A stretch of DNA of 64,000 nt from Terriglobia bacterium. GTDB lineage: Bacteria; Acidobacteriota; Terriglobia; Bryobacterales; Bryobacteraceae. Under the pieces are notes generated by a model that saw only the letters and a list, made by a program, of their open reading frames with translations, had not been told where the DNA came from and made no database searches. Where the stretch lies: NCBI GenBank assembly GCA_020073265.1, contig JAIQFN010000001.1, positions 186,001 through 250,000 on the forward strand, in the 5' to 3' direction. Of this stretch, positions 43,076-50,780 are shown piece by piece (positions within the stretch are counted from its first letter, which is position 1; each line of letters opens with the position of its first letter). The translations under genes were made by a program, and so were the position numbers.

Positions 43076-43546
43076 TCAGTCCGCGGTAACCGAGGGCTGG
43101 CAGTGCACCGGGAAGTTGACCGAGGCGGCGAGGCTGCAGAACTTGTGGGCTTGCTCGTGCAGCGCTTCGGCGTCCTGGATTCTCGAGGGGTCGGTGATCT
43201 TCATCACCGGGTGGAGAGTGACTTCGGAGAAACGTTCCGTCTGTCCTCCCATTTTCATCTTGCCGGTGGCGTCGTCGACGTAAGAGACGACCGTGATGCC
43301 GGCGTCGGCGCACAGATGCAGAAGCCACATCATGTGGCAAGCCGACAGCGCGGCCACCAGCAATTCCTCGGGGTTGTAGCGCGTGGCGTCGTTGAACTTG
43401 GGGACCACGGTGGTTCCCAGGATCGGGTTCTTGTGGGGCGCGGAGATCTCGTGCGAGCGCTGGTAGGACGTGTAGGCAGCAGTTCCCTGCCCGGTATTGC
43501 CGGTCCAGGTGGTGCGGACCTGGTAGCGGTGATGTAGGTCGGGCAT
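43076..43546 (-). CDS. OsmC family peroxiredoxin-like protein
   Basis: 156 residues. The two redox cysteines of OsmC are at Cys70 (LVAALSACHMMWLLHL) and Cys137 (HKFCSLAASVNFPVHCQP). NPEELLVAALSACH is the family signature. OsmC proteins reduce organic hydroperoxides in the cytoplasm. Residues about 100-108 (GGQTERFSE) are encoded by an 18-bp stretch identical to the family B repeat arm at 22746-22763, a possible repeat-derived insertion. Co-directional with the DinB gene upstream, nine bases away. Confidence 0.9.
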   Translation of the reverse strand: MPDLHHRYQVRTTWTGNTGQGTAAYTSYQRSHEISAPHKNPILGTTVVPKFNDATRYNPEELLVAALSACHMMWLLHLCADAGITVVSYVDDATGKMKMGGQTERFSEVTLHPVMKITDPSRIQDAEALHEQAHKFCSLAASVNFPVHCQPSVTAD

Positions 43547-43555
43547 CGGATGCGG

Positions 43556-44116
43556 CTAGCGGCTGGCGGGCGGCACGATCTTGTTCATGCGCGCGTACAC
43601 CACCGACTGGCCGTAGTGATCGAAGCTGTGCCAGGCGATGATGGACACCAGGTTGATGCGCGTCGTCTTGCCGTCGCCGAAGGGCGATTGCAACATATCC
43701 ATCATGTTGGCCGCAGTGAGGGCGTTGGCGGCGCGGTGCGCCAGCGCGAAGGAACCCTTCAGATACTTCACCACCGCGTCTTTGCCGCGGATGTCGGCGT
43801 CACCGTTCTCGTTCTTGCCCGTGGCGACCGGGCATTTTTCGCCCAGCGCTGCGGACGAGACCTCGTAGATCACCGTGGCGATGTGGGTCATCTGCAGCGA
43901 GAAGGTACGCACGGTTTTGAACTCCCCGTTAGTGGGCGCGAAATCGTACTTGTCGGCGGGCATGGCCTCGGCGAGCGAGCCGATCTCGCTCTCCACCTGT
44001 CGAACCTGGCTGTCGAAGACTTTGCTGAGGGGCGGCGCTGGCGCGTCGGCGGCGAAAGCGGTCCCCGAAATTGCGGCTAACGTGCAAGCGAGAAGAAGTG
44101 GTCTCATGAAGCTCAT
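43556..44116 (-). CDS. DinB-like protein, exported
   Basis: 186 residues from the ATG at 44116, which overlaps the upstream hutF stop as TAATG; ATGs at 44125 and 44107 are alternatives. A signal peptide follows (RPLLLACTLAAISGTAFAAD). DinB-fold features: the helix with TVRTFSLQMTHIATVIYEVS provides the first histidine and IIAWHSFDHYGQSVVYARM the last pair. DinB proteins are metal-binding four-helix bundles; exported members are common in Acidobacteriota, with unknown substrates. Confidence 0.78.
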   Translation of the reverse strand: MSFMRPLLLACTLAAISGTAFAADAPAPPLSKVFDSQVRQVESEIGSLAEAMPADKYDFAPTNGEFKTVRTFSLQMTHIATVIYEVSSAALGEKCPVATGKNENGDADIRGKDAVVKYLKGSFALAHRAANALTAANMMDMLQSPFGDGKTTRINLVSIIAWHSFDHYGQSVVYARMNKIVPPASR

Positions 44117-45495
44117 TATACGCATCCAGCGGGCAACTTCCCTATGACTGTCTTAACCGTGTCGAAGTTGCGGACGATCTCGGCGGCGCGCGGGTGATGG
44201 CCGCCGCGAATCACGAACTCCCCGGCGACCGAGACATCGCGGATCGCGGTGCGCTGGAGCGAAAATACGATGCTGCTAGCGAGCGAATCCGGGGATGAGC
44301 CGGCGATGGACGGATCGTTGAGGTCGACGGTGAAGAAATCGGCTGAGCGTCCCACTTCGAGTTGGCCGCCGGGCGCGGCGAGGCTGGCGGCGCCCGCTGC
44401 GGTGGCGCAGGTCAGAAGTCGATTGGCGAGAGCGTCCGGGGCCGGCTCGCGCGTCAGCACCACTCGTTCCAGGCGATTCAGGCGCAGGTGGTACTCCAGC
44501 TCGCGCGCGTCCTCCAGCAGGTCGATTTGGACGTTGCTGTCGGAGCCGAGCGCGATGGGCACTCCGGCACTCATGAGCTGGTCGGCCGGGCAGATGCCGT
44601 CGCCGAGGTTGCGCTCGGTGGTGGGGCAGGCGCAGACCGCGCTCTTCGCTGCAGCCAGGTAGTCGATCTCTTCGGCCGTGACGTGGATGGCGTGGACGGC
44701 GGTGAAGCGGGAATCCAGGACACCGTGCTGGTGCAACAAGGCGAGCGGGCGCAGGCCGTATTCGGCCAGGCAGGTCTCCACGTCGGCGGGTTGCTCGGAG
44801 ACGTGCATGTGCAGAGGCAGATCGTGGGAGCGCGCGTAATGGACCACTTCGAGCAGGTAGTCGAGCGGGACCGCGCGGAGGCTATGGGGCGCAACGCCCA
44901 CCCAGGCGCGATCGGGCTTCGAGATGCTTGGAATCGCCGCGCGAAGCGCCTCGGTATCGGCGATGAAGCCGGCGGGATTTGGTGTCAGGAAGCAAGCTTG
45001 CCCGCCGCGTGCGTAGGCGGTGCGCAGCAGCGCAATGCGGAGTCCGGTGTCCGCGGCGGCGCGCAGCAGTTGAATCGCGAGAAGATTGCGATCCTGGTAG
45101 GGCGCGCCGTCAGGGGCGTGGTGCAGGTAGTGAAATTCTCCGACGGTGGTGACGCCGCCGAGCAGCATTTCGAGAAAAGCCATGCGCGCGGCATGATACA
45201 GCGCTTCGGGCGAGAGCAGCTTGGCGGCGCGATACATAGTCTCGCGCCAGGTCCAGAAGGTGTCGCGTTGCGTGGTGCGATGTTCGGTGCGGCCGCGGAT
45301 TACGCGCTGGAACGCATGGGAGTGGGCATTCACCAGACCAGGCAGCAGGGCGCAGCCGGGGAGGCGCTGGGCTTGCGCGAGGCCGGCGGCGTCGCTCGAG
45401 AATCGGCTGATCCGGCCGCTGGAATCGGCGAACATCGCCACGCCGGAGTGGAACGCGCCGTCGCGATAGATCAGATCGGGGAGCCAGCCGGTCAC
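44116..45495 (-). CDS. hutF: Formimidoylglutamate deiminase
   Basis: 459 residues. The GTG start at 45495 overlaps the upstream kinase stop as GTGA and has GGAGGAAAAG before it; frame open upstream belongs to the kinase. Amidohydrolase features: NAHSHAF (His58, His60) near residue 58, LHMHVSEQPADVETCLAEYG, TAVHAIHVT and LGSDSNVQIDLLEDARELEY (metal-binding Asp and the HutF-type strand). The family hydrolyses N-formimino-L-glutamate to N-formylglutamate and ammonia in the histidine degradation branch. No other hut gene is nearby, so the substrate assignment is by family resemblance; a guanine/cytosine deaminase-like role is the alternative. Confidence 0.85.
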   Translation of the reverse strand: MTGWLPDLIYRDGAFHSGVAMFADSSGRISRFSSDAAGLAQAQRLPGCALLPGLVNAHSHAFQRVIRGRTEHRTTQRDTFWTWRETMYRAAKLLSPEALYHAARMAFLEMLLGGVTTVGEFHYLHHAPDGAPYQDRNLLAIQLLRAAADTGLRIALLRTAYARGGQACFLTPNPAGFIADTEALRAAIPSISKPDRAWVGVAPHSLRAVPLDYLLEVVHYARSHDLPLHMHVSEQPADVETCLAEYGLRPLALLHQHGVLDSRFTAVHAIHVTAEEIDYLAAAKSAVCACPTTERNLGDGICPADQLMSAGVPIALGSDSNVQIDLLEDARELEYHLRLNRLERVVLTREPAPDALANRLLTCATAAGAASLAAPGGQLEVGRSADFFTVDLNDPSIAGSSPDSLASSIVFSLQRTAIRDVSVAGEFVIRGGHHPRAAEIVRNFDTVKTVIGKLPAGCV

Positions 45496-46442
45496 GGCTT
45501 TTCCTCCGGGACATCCGAGAGCGTGCAGCCGATTCCTGCGGCGCGATAAGCCTCCAGCAAAGCGCCGGCGGCGGGGCCGTACACCGGCGGCGCGAGCTGG
45601 CTGCCGGGTTCGGCCTCGATCAACGCGCGGAATCGCGAGAGCAGGGTCCGGCTTCCGAAGACGCCGCCGAGGTAGGACACACACGTCTCTTCACCCGGTT
45701 CGAACAATTGGCTGCGCACAACTACCGCGAGCTTGGCCAAGTGTTGGGCGGATTGCTGGAGGATCTCCAGCGCGGCCGCGTCTCCGTTTTCGGCGACCTG
45801 GTCGACCAGCTTTGCGAACCCGGCGATTCTGGCGCGCGGGTACTCGGTGGTGTAGAAGCGATGCAGCAGCTCGTTGGCATCAGGCGCACCGGTGGCATCC
45901 AGCAACGCCGCACGCAGGGAGGTCGCGGGGGCCCAGCCTTCTTCCATGCGCAGGGCCGCTCGCAGGGCTTGCCGCACGATATCGAAACCACCGCCTTCGT
46001 CGCCGAAGAGGTAGCCCCAACCTCCGACGCGAGCGGTGCGGCCCTGGGCATTGCGGCCGAATGCGATGGAGCCGGTTCCGGCGATGGTGACGAGTCCGGG
46101 CTGGCCGGCGGTGGCGCCGGCGAGGGCGATGAGCGCGTCGTGGGTGACCAGCATGCGGTCGCTCGAGATGAGCTCGGCCAGCAGGGCCTGCTTGTCCGCC
46201 GGTCCGCCGCTGAAGCCCAGGCACGCGGAGGCGAAGCGCGTGGCAGGGCTCAGGCCCGCGTTGCCGCGCGCCGATTGGAGGCATTCGTTCATGGCGCTGA
46301 CGAATTTCGTTTTGCCCTCCGAGGCGCCTACGTGATTGCAAGGGCCGGCGCGGCCGACACCCACGACGCGGCCGGTCTGATCGCCGATCAGGGCCGTGGT
46401 GCTGGACTGGCCGCCGTCCACGCCGAGGAAGTAGCTGGTCAT
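45492..46442 (-). CDS. BadF/BadG-type ATPase, N-acetylglucosamine-kinase-like
   Basis: 316 residues from the ATG at 46442; open frame upstream to 46502 lies in a family A repeat. ASKHA fold: GVDGGQSSTTALIG (phosphate 1, residues about 7-20), GSIAFGRNAQGRTARVGGWG then YLFGDEGGGFDI (phosphate 2/connect), and SYLGGVFGSRTLL near the end. VTHDALIALAGAT and GVGRAGPCNHVG are typical of GlcNAc/glucosamine kinases of the BadF family. It phosphorylates an amino sugar, probably in the cytoplasm. Its GTGA coupling to hutF is unexplained. Confidence 0.82.
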   Translation of the reverse strand: MTSYFLGVDGGQSSTTALIGDQTGRVVGVGRAGPCNHVGASEGKTKFVSAMNECLQSARGNAGLSPATRFASACLGFSGGPADKQALLAELISSDRMLVTHDALIALAGATAGQPGLVTIAGTGSIAFGRNAQGRTARVGGWGYLFGDEGGGFDIVRQALRAALRMEEGWAPATSLRAALLDATGAPDANELLHRFYTTEYPRARIAGFAKLVDQVAENGDAAALEILQQSAQHLAKLAVVVRSQLFEPGEETCVSYLGGVFGSRTLLSRFRALIEAEPGSQLAPPVYGPAAGALLEAYRAAGIGCTLSDVPEEKP

Positions 46443-46456
46443 CGGGGCACCTGCAT

Positions 46457-46503
46457 GCGTTCGCAGAAGTGCGAACGCTGCACGCTTGAGTGCGCGCGCC
46501 ACG
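46457..46503 (+). repeat. Interspersed palindrome family A, copy 4
   Basis: Variant palindrome GCGTTCGCA, four bases, TGCGAACGC, then TGCACGCTTGAGTGCGCGCG. It fills the gap between the kinase start and the upstream gene's stop. Confidence 0.7.
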
Positions 46504-48714
46504 TTAGTCGATTCGGTACAGCCGCCTGTTGTTCCATCGTCCGATATTGGTGATGCCCCATTGATTGGCGTACACGGAAAAATCGCGGGCGCCGTGGTCG
46601 TCGTCTCTTATGAGCAGATAGCGGATGCCGCGGGCTTTCAATTCGCTGGTGGCCGCGCGGCGAAGATTGGCGCGCGACGCTCGCTCGATTTCGTACGGTT
46701 GCTCGGAGATGGTGGTCCATTTGCCATCCGGAGTCATCGCGTCCAGCTTTATTTTTGCCGCTCGCGCGTCGCCGGAGGTTTCCACCACCACCGCGTCGAC
46801 GGTTTGCGCGCGCCCGAAATCCACGTCCAGATACATTCCGGGTTCGGCGTCCTGCCAGCTCCGCCAGCGCGTTACGGGACTGTTGTCGAAAGCCAGTTGG
46901 ACTTCCCACGGATTGGGATGCGCGGTCAGCCTCCATGCGGGTGCGCGCGGAACTTCGCCGGAGCCGGCAAAGACCCGCAATTCGGACACCGACCACTGCA
47001 CATCGCGGGCGGCGGCGGTTTGAATCACGCGGATTCGCCGAAGGGCGCGCGCGGGAAATTGGAACCTCAGAAACCGCGTGGGAGCCATGTCGGCAGTCAT
47101 AGGCGTCCAGAGGATGTCCTGCAGCACTTCCCCGTACGCGGACTGCCAGCCCACCAGCATGTCGCGCTGGGTATAGGATTCGGCCGTGGGCGAGAATGTG
47201 AAGGTCCGCTGCCCGGGAGGAACCAGGCGCTCCACCAGGCGGGCGGTATTGTACTCTTCGCTCTCGTGGCTCAAGTAGGTGTCCGAGGGGAGCTTCCGCA
47301 CGGCGGCTCCGAGCGAGACCTTGTTCAGGGACCAGCTGCCGGGGGTGTAGCGCACATAAACCCGCGGAAGAGAAGTAACGGAGTGCGCGACGATCAGCAG
47401 GAGGAGGAGCCAGGGCAGCTCGGTGAATGCCAAGGCGAGCGACAGGGCGACATACGGGACCACCGGAATGAGAAATCGCGCGCCGATGTTACTGAAATAA
47501 GTAAGCGTGAAGATTCCTCCGGCCAGCAGCAGTTGGCGGCCGGCGGGAAGGCGCAGCGAGAGCAGCGCCAGCGGAGTCATCAGGAAGAGCGGCCCCAGGA
47601 AGCCCGCCAGCTTGTTGCCCTGGACGGTGACCTGGAAGGGAATCTCCATGTAGCTTGCGAGGTCGTAAGTTTTCAGCCACTGCCGCCACGAGTATTCTTC
47701 CGAAACGTGCTCGTAGGGGTTGGGAAAGATGCCGCTGGCGAACGGCGCGATGGGATTGCGGACCTCGATCCAGTTTTTGGCCATCCACGGGAGGATGAAA
47801 GCCAGGGCGACGGCGGATATGGTCAAGGCCGGACGCAGGATGGGGCGGCGGGCTCTCCACATTTTCCAACCCACGAAGCCGAGGGCATACGGCACGGCGA
47901 GAATGGCCGTGTATTTCACCGCGTAACCGAATCCGGCCAGCATTCCGATGAGGGCCAGCAGGCGCGGGTTCCAGTCCTGGTCCCAGATCTGAAGCAGATA
48001 GAAAAGCGCGAACAGGACCGCTGCCACGGCGACGTCGATATAGGCGACGGATCCATCGAAGGCAACCAACGGCGACACGGCGGTGAAGATCGCGCCGGCC
48101 ACACCCGCCGCCGGATGAGCGATGCGGCGGCCGTAGCACAGGATCATTCCGGCGAGCGCGATCCAGAGCGCAAAGTGCACCAGCGCTGCGGCGGAGTGCT
48201 TTCCGAACTCGAAGGCATACAGGAACAGCAGCTCCGCGCCTTCCGAAAGGCTGGCGTGCAGGTTGTCGGTGATGCGGATGAATCCGTGGGCGCGCTGATA
48301 TTTCGCGACCACGCCGAGATGATAGGCCATGCCATCGGGGCTCATTTCGGGCGCCAGGGCGTTCAAGAAATACAGGAGCGCGAAGCCGCCGAAGATCACG
48401 ACGAAGGTCCAGCGCCAGAGCGGTGGAAGCGGGGGGAAGTCCTGGCCGCGCGAGCGGTGGGCGCCCGAGCGCACGGCATAGCCGATGCCGGCCAGTCCGA
48501 CGGCGAGCAGCACGCCGGGATGCACCAACCGGACTGCGCACAGCAGAAAAACGATGGCGCTGAGGGAAGCGGATCCCAGTACAAACGCGAGCAGGCGCTC
48601 TTCCCAGCGATCCAGGCTGATCGAGCATCTGCGGAGCAGCAGCGCGCCCAGCGCCCAGGCGGTGGCGACAGTGAAGCAAGCGCCGAACAGGACCGCGGCC
48701 AGCGTGCGGATCAC
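46504..48714 (-). CDS. GT-C membrane glycosyltransferase with discoidin-like tail
   Basis: 736 residues. Ten to twelve membrane segments in the first ~460 residues. The first periplasmic loop has NALAPEMSPDGMAYHLGVVA (Asp near 130), the GT-C acidic motif region, and KYTAILAVPYALGF further on. The C-terminal ~150 residues (about 560-720) are beta-rich and read like an F5/8-type or discoidin-like carbohydrate-binding domain (PNPWEVQLAFDNSPVTRWRS, WQDAEPGMYLDVDFG, AVVVETSGDARAAKIKLDA). It is coupled by ATGA to a lipoprotein gene. Probably transfers a lipid-linked sugar to a surface polymer; substrates unknown. Confidence 0.82.
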   Translation of the reverse strand: MIRTLAAVLFGACFTVATAWALGALLLRRCSISLDRWEERLLAFVLGSASLSAIVFLLCAVRLVHPGVLLAVGLAGIGYAVRSGAHRSRGQDFPPLPPLWRWTFVVIFGGFALLYFLNALAPEMSPDGMAYHLGVVAKYQRAHGFIRITDNLHASLSEGAELLFLYAFEFGKHSAAALVHFALWIALAGMILCYGRRIAHPAAGVAGAIFTAVSPLVAFDGSVAYIDVAVAAVLFALFYLLQIWDQDWNPRLLALIGMLAGFGYAVKYTAILAVPYALGFVGWKMWRARRPILRPALTISAVALAFILPWMAKNWIEVRNPIAPFASGIFPNPYEHVSEEYSWRQWLKTYDLASYMEIPFQVTVQGNKLAGFLGPLFLMTPLALLSLRLPAGRQLLLAGGIFTLTYFSNIGARFLIPVVPYVALSLALAFTELPWLLLLLIVAHSVTSLPRVYVRYTPGSWSLNKVSLGAAVRKLPSDTYLSHESEEYNTARLVERLVPPGQRTFTFSPTAESYTQRDMLVGWQSAYGEVLQDILWTPMTADMAPTRFLRFQFPARALRRIRVIQTAAARDVQWSVSELRVFAGSGEVPRAPAWRLTAHPNPWEVQLAFDNSPVTRWRSWQDAEPGMYLDVDFGRAQTVDAVVVETSGDARAAKIKLDAMTPDGKWTTISEQPYEIERASRANLRRAATSELKARGIRYLLIRDDDHGARDFSVYANQWGITNIGRWNNRRLYRID

Positions 48715-49235
48715 GGAGCAAATCCGATTCGCGTGAGAATGATGCCGAACTTAGCGCCGTCGGAGGGCGAAACATACAGCTTGCCGACTCGGATGGCGAC
48801 GGTGGACTCGATGTCGGTCCGCAGCCAGTCCTGCGGCACCGCTTTTTCGAAGTGCTTCTGTCCGGGCGAGGTGTAGCGGACGGTATCCAGGACATGGCCG
48901 TTCACCAGGAATGCCAATTCGAGCGGGCCGGTCTGCTTGAAGCCCGGGGCCCAGATGGCGAAGTCGGCGCTCAGCTTGATGTTGACGGCAGAATAGGCCA
49001 GCACCTTGAAGGTGGGTTCCTGGCCGGTCCAGCGCCAGGAGGCGTCCCCCTTACCGTAGACGTCCTTGACGATGTGCTCGGAGAGACTGGGGCTGTCCAT
49101 TTCGAGCAGCATGTCCTGGACGGCGAGGCGGGAGTCTTCGGCGGGCTGGCGTTGCTCGGGCGGCGGATAGCTGTCCGGCAGCCGCTCGCAAGCGCACAGG
49201 GCCAGCAGCAGGATTGCGGTCAGCGTTCGGGTCAA
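48711..49235 (-). CDS. Lipoprotein related to the C-terminal module of the 19458 protein
   Basis: 174 residues with lipoprotein signal (ILLLALCACERLPDS). The soluble part (FKVLAYSAVNIKLSADFAIW, then GPLELAFLVNGHVLDTVRYT, SPGQKHFEKAVPQDWLRTDI, and TVAIRVGKLYVSPSDGAKFG) is a beta-sandwich-like module with the same order of motifs as the C-terminus of the GT-C-like protein at 19458-21305. It overlaps the GT-C gene by 4 bp (ATGA) and probably acts with it at the membrane. Function unknown. Confidence 0.7.
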   Translation of the reverse strand: MTRTLTAILLLALCACERLPDSYPPPEQRQPAEDSRLAVQDMLLEMDSPSLSEHIVKDVYGKGDASWRWTGQEPTFKVLAYSAVNIKLSADFAIWAPGFKQTGPLELAFLVNGHVLDTVRYTSPGQKHFEKAVPQDWLRTDIESTVAIRVGKLYVSPSDGAKFGIILTRIGFAP

Positions 49236-49284
49236 GAGATATTATGCCAGTGCGTCGCAAGGACCGGCTTCCAGCCGGGCGGCG

Positions 49285-49947
49285 TCATGCCACAGGCGCG
49301 ACCAGCGATAAGCGCGCCCAGGGGCGATGCACGGAGACGCGGGCCTGGGGCAATCCGGCGCGGTTGGCGAGCGCGAGAAGCTCGTCTTTCTTGAAGGCCG
49401 CCTGCACGGAGATCTGGCCGTCGTGTACCGAGATGCGGTGCCAGTCGAACAGCCAGCGGGTGGCCGGCAGGAATCGGAACGCCAGGGGGCCGCGCTCCAG
49501 ATCGATGGCCAGAACCGCGCGGCGAGCCACGCGTTTGAAATCCGCCAGGAGTTCCACCACCTGCTGGTCTGAGAAGTGGTGCAGGAACAGGGAGCTGAAG
49601 ACAAAGTCGAAGCTGGCGGGCGCGAAGGGCAACCGAAAGGCGTCGGCCACCAGCCTGGGCGGGTCGGCCTGCGCGACGTGAACCTGCTGGCGGTCGAGCG
49701 AAACCACGGCGCAGCGCGGATGACTGCGGCGGAGCGCCACGCCGGTGTCGCCCGCGCCGGCTCCCACGTCCAGCAGCGAAAAGCCTTCCTCGGGGCGCGC
49801 GAATTCGCGGAACACTTTGCGCAGAATGCTGAAGCCGCCGAAGTAGCGATTGATGCGCTCCAGATCCTGAAGACAGCGGCGGGCGTCCTCGGGGCTGGCG
49901 TGGTCGAGCAATTCGGGAACCACCAGTCGTTGTTCGGCTAACGGCAC
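49285..49947 (-). CDS. Class I SAM-dependent methyltransferase
   Basis: 220 residues. SAM-binding motif I is FSLLDVGAGAGDTGVALRRS (near 56-75), motif II region CAVVSLDRQQ, and SFDFVFSSLFLHHFSDQQVV carries motif IV/post I. The N-terminus (MPLAEQRLVVPELLDHASPE) and the DARRCLQDLERINRYFGGF helix match UbiE-like methyltransferases found beside polyketide or oxidoreductase genes in other bacteria. Substrate unknown. Separated from tdk by the short tandem repeats; the two genes are divergent. Confidence 0.82.
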   Translation of the reverse strand: MPLAEQRLVVPELLDHASPEDARRCLQDLERINRYFGGFSILRKVFREFARPEEGFSLLDVGAGAGDTGVALRRSHPRCAVVSLDRQQVHVAQADPPRLVADAFRLPFAPASFDFVFSSLFLHHFSDQQVVELLADFKRVARRAVLAIDLERGPLAFRFLPATRWLFDWHRISVHDGQISVQAAFKKDELLALANRAGLPQARVSVHRPWARLSLVAPVA

Positions 49948-49983
49948 CTTCTCATGATAAGATGCGGCGAAGGCGAGGTTCCC

Positions 49984-50079
49984 GGTTCATTGGTTCGTTG
50001 GTTCATTGGTTCGTTGGTTGGTTGGGCGAATGCGAGCCTTCGGAACCAAGGAACCAAGGAACGAAGGAACCAAGGAACT
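49984..50079. repeat. Two short tandem-repeat runs, roughly complementary
   Basis: Left run 49984-50026: GGTTCATT, GGTTCGTT, GGTTCATT, GGTTCGTT, GGTTGGTTGGG (8-base period). Right run 50042-50079: GGAACCAA twice, GGAACGAA, GGAACCAA, GGAACTG. The right run provides several AAGGAA motifs just before the tdk start, which could serve as ribosome sites. Confidence 0.75.
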
Positions 50080-50086
50080 GTTTTCA

Positions 50087-50701
50087 ATGGATTTTGTAGC
50101 TGGCAATCTGGGTTGGATCGAAGCGATTTGCGGGCCCATGTTCTCGGGCAAGAGCGAGGAGCTGATGCGGCGGCTGCGGCGCGCCATGATCGCGCGAAAA
50201 CGCGTGCAGGTCTTCAAGCCGGTTCTGGACGACCGCTATTCGAGCGACGAGATCGTCTCGCACGCCGACGTGCGGATGAAGTCGGAGACGATCACGGGGG
50301 CGCCGGACATCCTGACGCAGTTGGACTGGCGGACCGAGGTGGTGGGAATCGATGAAGCCAACTTCTTTGGGGCCGAGCTGGTCGCGGTGGCGGGCCGGTT
50401 GGCGGACAGCGGCAAGCAGGTGATCGTGGCGGGTCTGGACACCGACTATATGGGGCGGCCGTTTCCGCCCATGCCGGAGCTGCTGACGCTGGCCGAATCG
50501 ATCACCAAGATGCTGGCCATCTGCATGCGCTGCGGGAATCCGGCCAAGCACACGCAGCGGCTGGTGGAGTCCAATGAGCTGATCGTGGTGGGGGCGACGG
50601 GCATGTACGAGGCCCGCTGCCGGCGCTGTTTCGAGCCGGGCGTGCCGAAGCAGGAGTACCTGAATTTTGCGAGGCCGCGCCGGAATCCGCCAGAAAAGTG
50701 A
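50087..50701 (+). CDS. tdk: Thymidine kinase
   Basis: 204 residues from the ATG at 50087; upstream in-frame codons lie in the tandem repeats. Type II thymidine kinase motifs: P-loop ICGPMFSGKSEELMRRLRR (GPMFSGKS at 16-23), VVGIDEANFFG (Walker B and glutamate), the lasso region DTDYMGRPFPPMPEL, and zinc-binding CMRCG and CRRCFEPG. YMGRPF and ELIVVGATGMYEARC complete the family pattern. It phosphorylates thymidine for nucleotide salvage. Confidence 0.94.
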   Translation: MDFVAGNLGWIEAICGPMFSGKSEELMRRLRRAMIARKRVQVFKPVLDDRYSSDEIVSHADVRMKSETITGAPDILTQLDWRTEVVGIDEANFFGAELVAVAGRLADSGKQVIVAGLDTDYMGRPFPPMPELLTLAESITKMLAICMRCGNPAKHTQRLVESNELIVVGATGMYEARCRRCFEPGVPKQEYLNFARPRRNPPEK

Positions 50702-50780
50702 AACCTGGGCGTGCAGCCAGCGCCTCTAACCTGTTAGATTGTTGTTACGCACGTACTAAGCGCGCTCTGAAGAGGCCACC

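Noticed and set aside
46486-48876. Long plus-strand open frame (about 796 codons) opposite the GT-C gene
   Set aside because: It is the antisense of a convincing GT-C gene; composition is Gly/Gln/Arg-rich without motifs, typical of GC-rich shadow frames.
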